Positions 40,066 to 40,884 of a stretch of DNA of 40,884 nucleotides are shown in pieces. A program made the position numbers and the translations under genes. Under the pieces are notes generated by a model. The model was not told the origin of the DNA, did no database searches, and worked only from the letters and a program-made list of their open reading frames with translations. The first letter of the stretch is position 1. Every line of letters starts with the position of its first letter. This DNA comes from Sphaerobacteraceae bacterium (lineage in GTDB: Bacteria; Chloroflexota; Chloroflexia; Thermomicrobiales; Thermomicrobiaceae): positions 1 through 40,884 of the forward strand of contig REEK01000160.1 of the NCBI GenBank assembly GCA_007695115.1, written 5' to 3'.

Positions 40066-40848
40066 TTATACCCGGATTTCGGAATTTCGCAGCGCAGCAG
40101 CACCCAGCCGACGCAGTAGCACCCGGTGGCGTTCCTCGTTATCCGGGTGCCACTCGAAGACGGCGCGCTCGAAGTATTGCACCGTCATACCGTCTTCTTC
40201 GATCTCATCGGTGAGCGGATACCCGAAGACCATCAGACCCCCGCGATTCCGCCAGTAGTCCCAAAAGGCCCCACCAACGAAACATTCTGTTTCTGCAAAG
40301 TACATTCCTTCAGTCGCCATCTTCGCCTCATCTCGATAAGGGAGTACAAATTCGTCCATCAGGGTTCCCGGGCAAGAGGTCCAGTCAACCTCCTGATGCC
40401 CGATCACCGCGGTAGCCCGGAAGTCATCATCGGTCCGCATCGTATCCACCAGGCGAAAGAGCGCCCCTAATTGCTCCACCGTCGCCTTCTGTTTCCCGCC
40501 CAGAATCACCAGTACCGACCAGTAGGTCCGGTTTTCGGGCCATGAGCCGCAGTGCCACAGCACATCGTACTTGTGGCGAGTCCGGTAGATCGTCCCGGTC
40601 CGGCCCACAACAAAGTGGTACATGATCCCGTCGCCGAGAATCGGCCGGCCGGATCCCGGGTGGGCAGACCAGTCCCGGTTCATGTGGTGCTGGTTCACCA
40701 TCGCAATATACTCGAGCTCGTTGACACCCCAGGCAACCTCCGGCCCGTTGTAGTGGATCACGACACCGTGACGGTTCGCTAGCCACTTCTCGCCAGCGCC
40801 GCCGTGCTGGGTCGGGAGTTGTTCCACAAGGTCCATGTCGTGCATCAC
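40066..40848 (-). CDS. N-acetylmuramoyl-L-alanine amidase with Chloroflexota-type C-terminal repeat
   Basis: Amidase_2/PGRP-fold zinc enzyme that cuts the muramoyl-L-alanine bond in peptidoglycan. Zinc ligands are His32 in VVIHYNG, His151 and Cys159 in GHQEVDWTSCPG; MYHFVVGRTGTIYRTR and SVLVILGG are core strands. The last 70 residues (FWDYWRNRGGLMVFGYPLTDE, QYFERAVFEWHP) form the glycine/aromatic repeat that I associate with Chloroflexota surface proteins. No signal peptide is visible, but the reading frame is open past the first start codons (GTG 40848, ATG 40845) to the window edge at 40884, so the 5' end may lie outside. The upstream promoter is not in the window. Confidence 0.85.
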   Translation of the reverse strand: MMHDMDLVEQLPTQHGGAGEKWLANRHGVVIHYNGPEVAWGVNELEYIAMVNQHHMNRDWSAHPGSGRPILGDGIMYHFVVGRTGTIYRTRHKYDVLWHCGSWPENRTYWSVLVILGGKQKATVEQLGALFRLVDTMRTDDDFRATAVIGHQEVDWTSCPGTLMDEFVLPYRDEAKMATEGMYFAETECFVGGAFWDYWRNRGGLMVFGYPLTDEIEEDGMTVQYFERAVFEWHPDNEERHRVLLRRLGAAALRNSEIRV

Positions 40849-40884
40849 ACTTCCACCAATCCCAGCCGCACCGTCGTTGTCGTG

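Noticed and set aside
1-40884. CRISPR arrays, tRNA genes, insertion sequences or prophage genes
   Set aside because: No regular repeat-spacer pattern, no tRNA-like cloverleaf in any intergenic gap, and no transposase, integrase or phage structural protein was seen.

Overview
The window reads as a stretch of chromosome from a moderately GC-rich bacterium, most likely a Chloroflexota member close to Thermomicrobia. Pointers to that are the C-terminal tryptophan/glycine/tyrosine-rich repeat of the amidase at the right edge (GYPLTDE, QYFERA, FEWHP), a luciferase-like oxidoreductase of the F420 type, an AddAB-type nuclease pair, frequent GATC-rich codons and occasional GTG/TTG starts. This placement rests on remembered family distributions, not on a search. 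There are no rRNA or tRNA genes, no insertion sequences and no CRISPR array. UGA is an ordinary stop codon throughout, with one striking exception.

Layout from left to right. 1-1653 (-): sodium/solute symporter. 1835-2913 (+): a small accessory module of two MNT nucleotidyltransferases and one HEPN protein, with lower GC than its surroundings. 2929-11478 (+): a sigma70-like promoter, then an AddB-like/AddA-like repair nuclease-helicase pair, a methyltransferase and a luciferase-like oxidoreductase. 11512-12864 (-): MFS exporter. 13215-14833 (+): PAP2-type lipid enzyme coupled to a glycerophosphodiesterase. 14826-16174 (-): nadC and a Nudix hydrolase. 16401-18029: an 82-residue orphan, a glyoxalase-II-like hydrolase and two 47-48 residue membrane proteins ending at a strong terminator. 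18240-20336 (+): a FabF-type ketosynthase carrying an N-terminal zinc ribbon, and a DUF1989 protein. 20327-23970 (-): a YhaO/YhaN-like (SbcD/SbcC-like) pair. 23999-25177: a cysteine-dioxygenase-like cupin divergent from a membrane-anchored J-domain protein. 25276-26070 (+): a membrane-anchored DsbA-like oxidoreductase with an in-frame UGA. 26143-28669 (+): TetR regulator with its own operator and a DrrAB-like ABC exporter. 28678-34061 (-): methyltransferase, sugar-dehydrogenase-like lipoprotein, and an FAD oxidoreductase/HD hydrolase/RodA group. 34226-36976 (+): S9 peptidase, RidA and a small acidic protein. 37058-40848 (-): MFS transporter, patatin, GNAT acetyltransferase and N-acetylmuramoyl-alanine amidase.

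The most exciting item is the DsbA-like gene at 25276-26070. A single in-frame TGA at 25597-25599 sits exactly where the first cysteine of the CxxC active site belongs, giving U-P-G-C. The frame stays open on both sides and the gene has a clean terminator. Directly after the TGA is a stem-loop (25600-25642) with a perfect 7-bp upper stem and a CGTGA loop whose GU lies 22-23 nt from the TGA, the layout of a bacterial SECIS element. I read this as a probable selenocysteine-containing extracytoplasmic thiol oxidoreductase; it will be split or called a pseudogene by standard gene calling. Secondary points of interest are the zinc-ribbon FabF, the MNT-MNT-HEPN module, the twin mini-membrane proteins, the operator nested in the tetR promoter spacer, and a leader hairpin that can hide the Shine-Dalgarno sequence of the 97-residue acidic protein.
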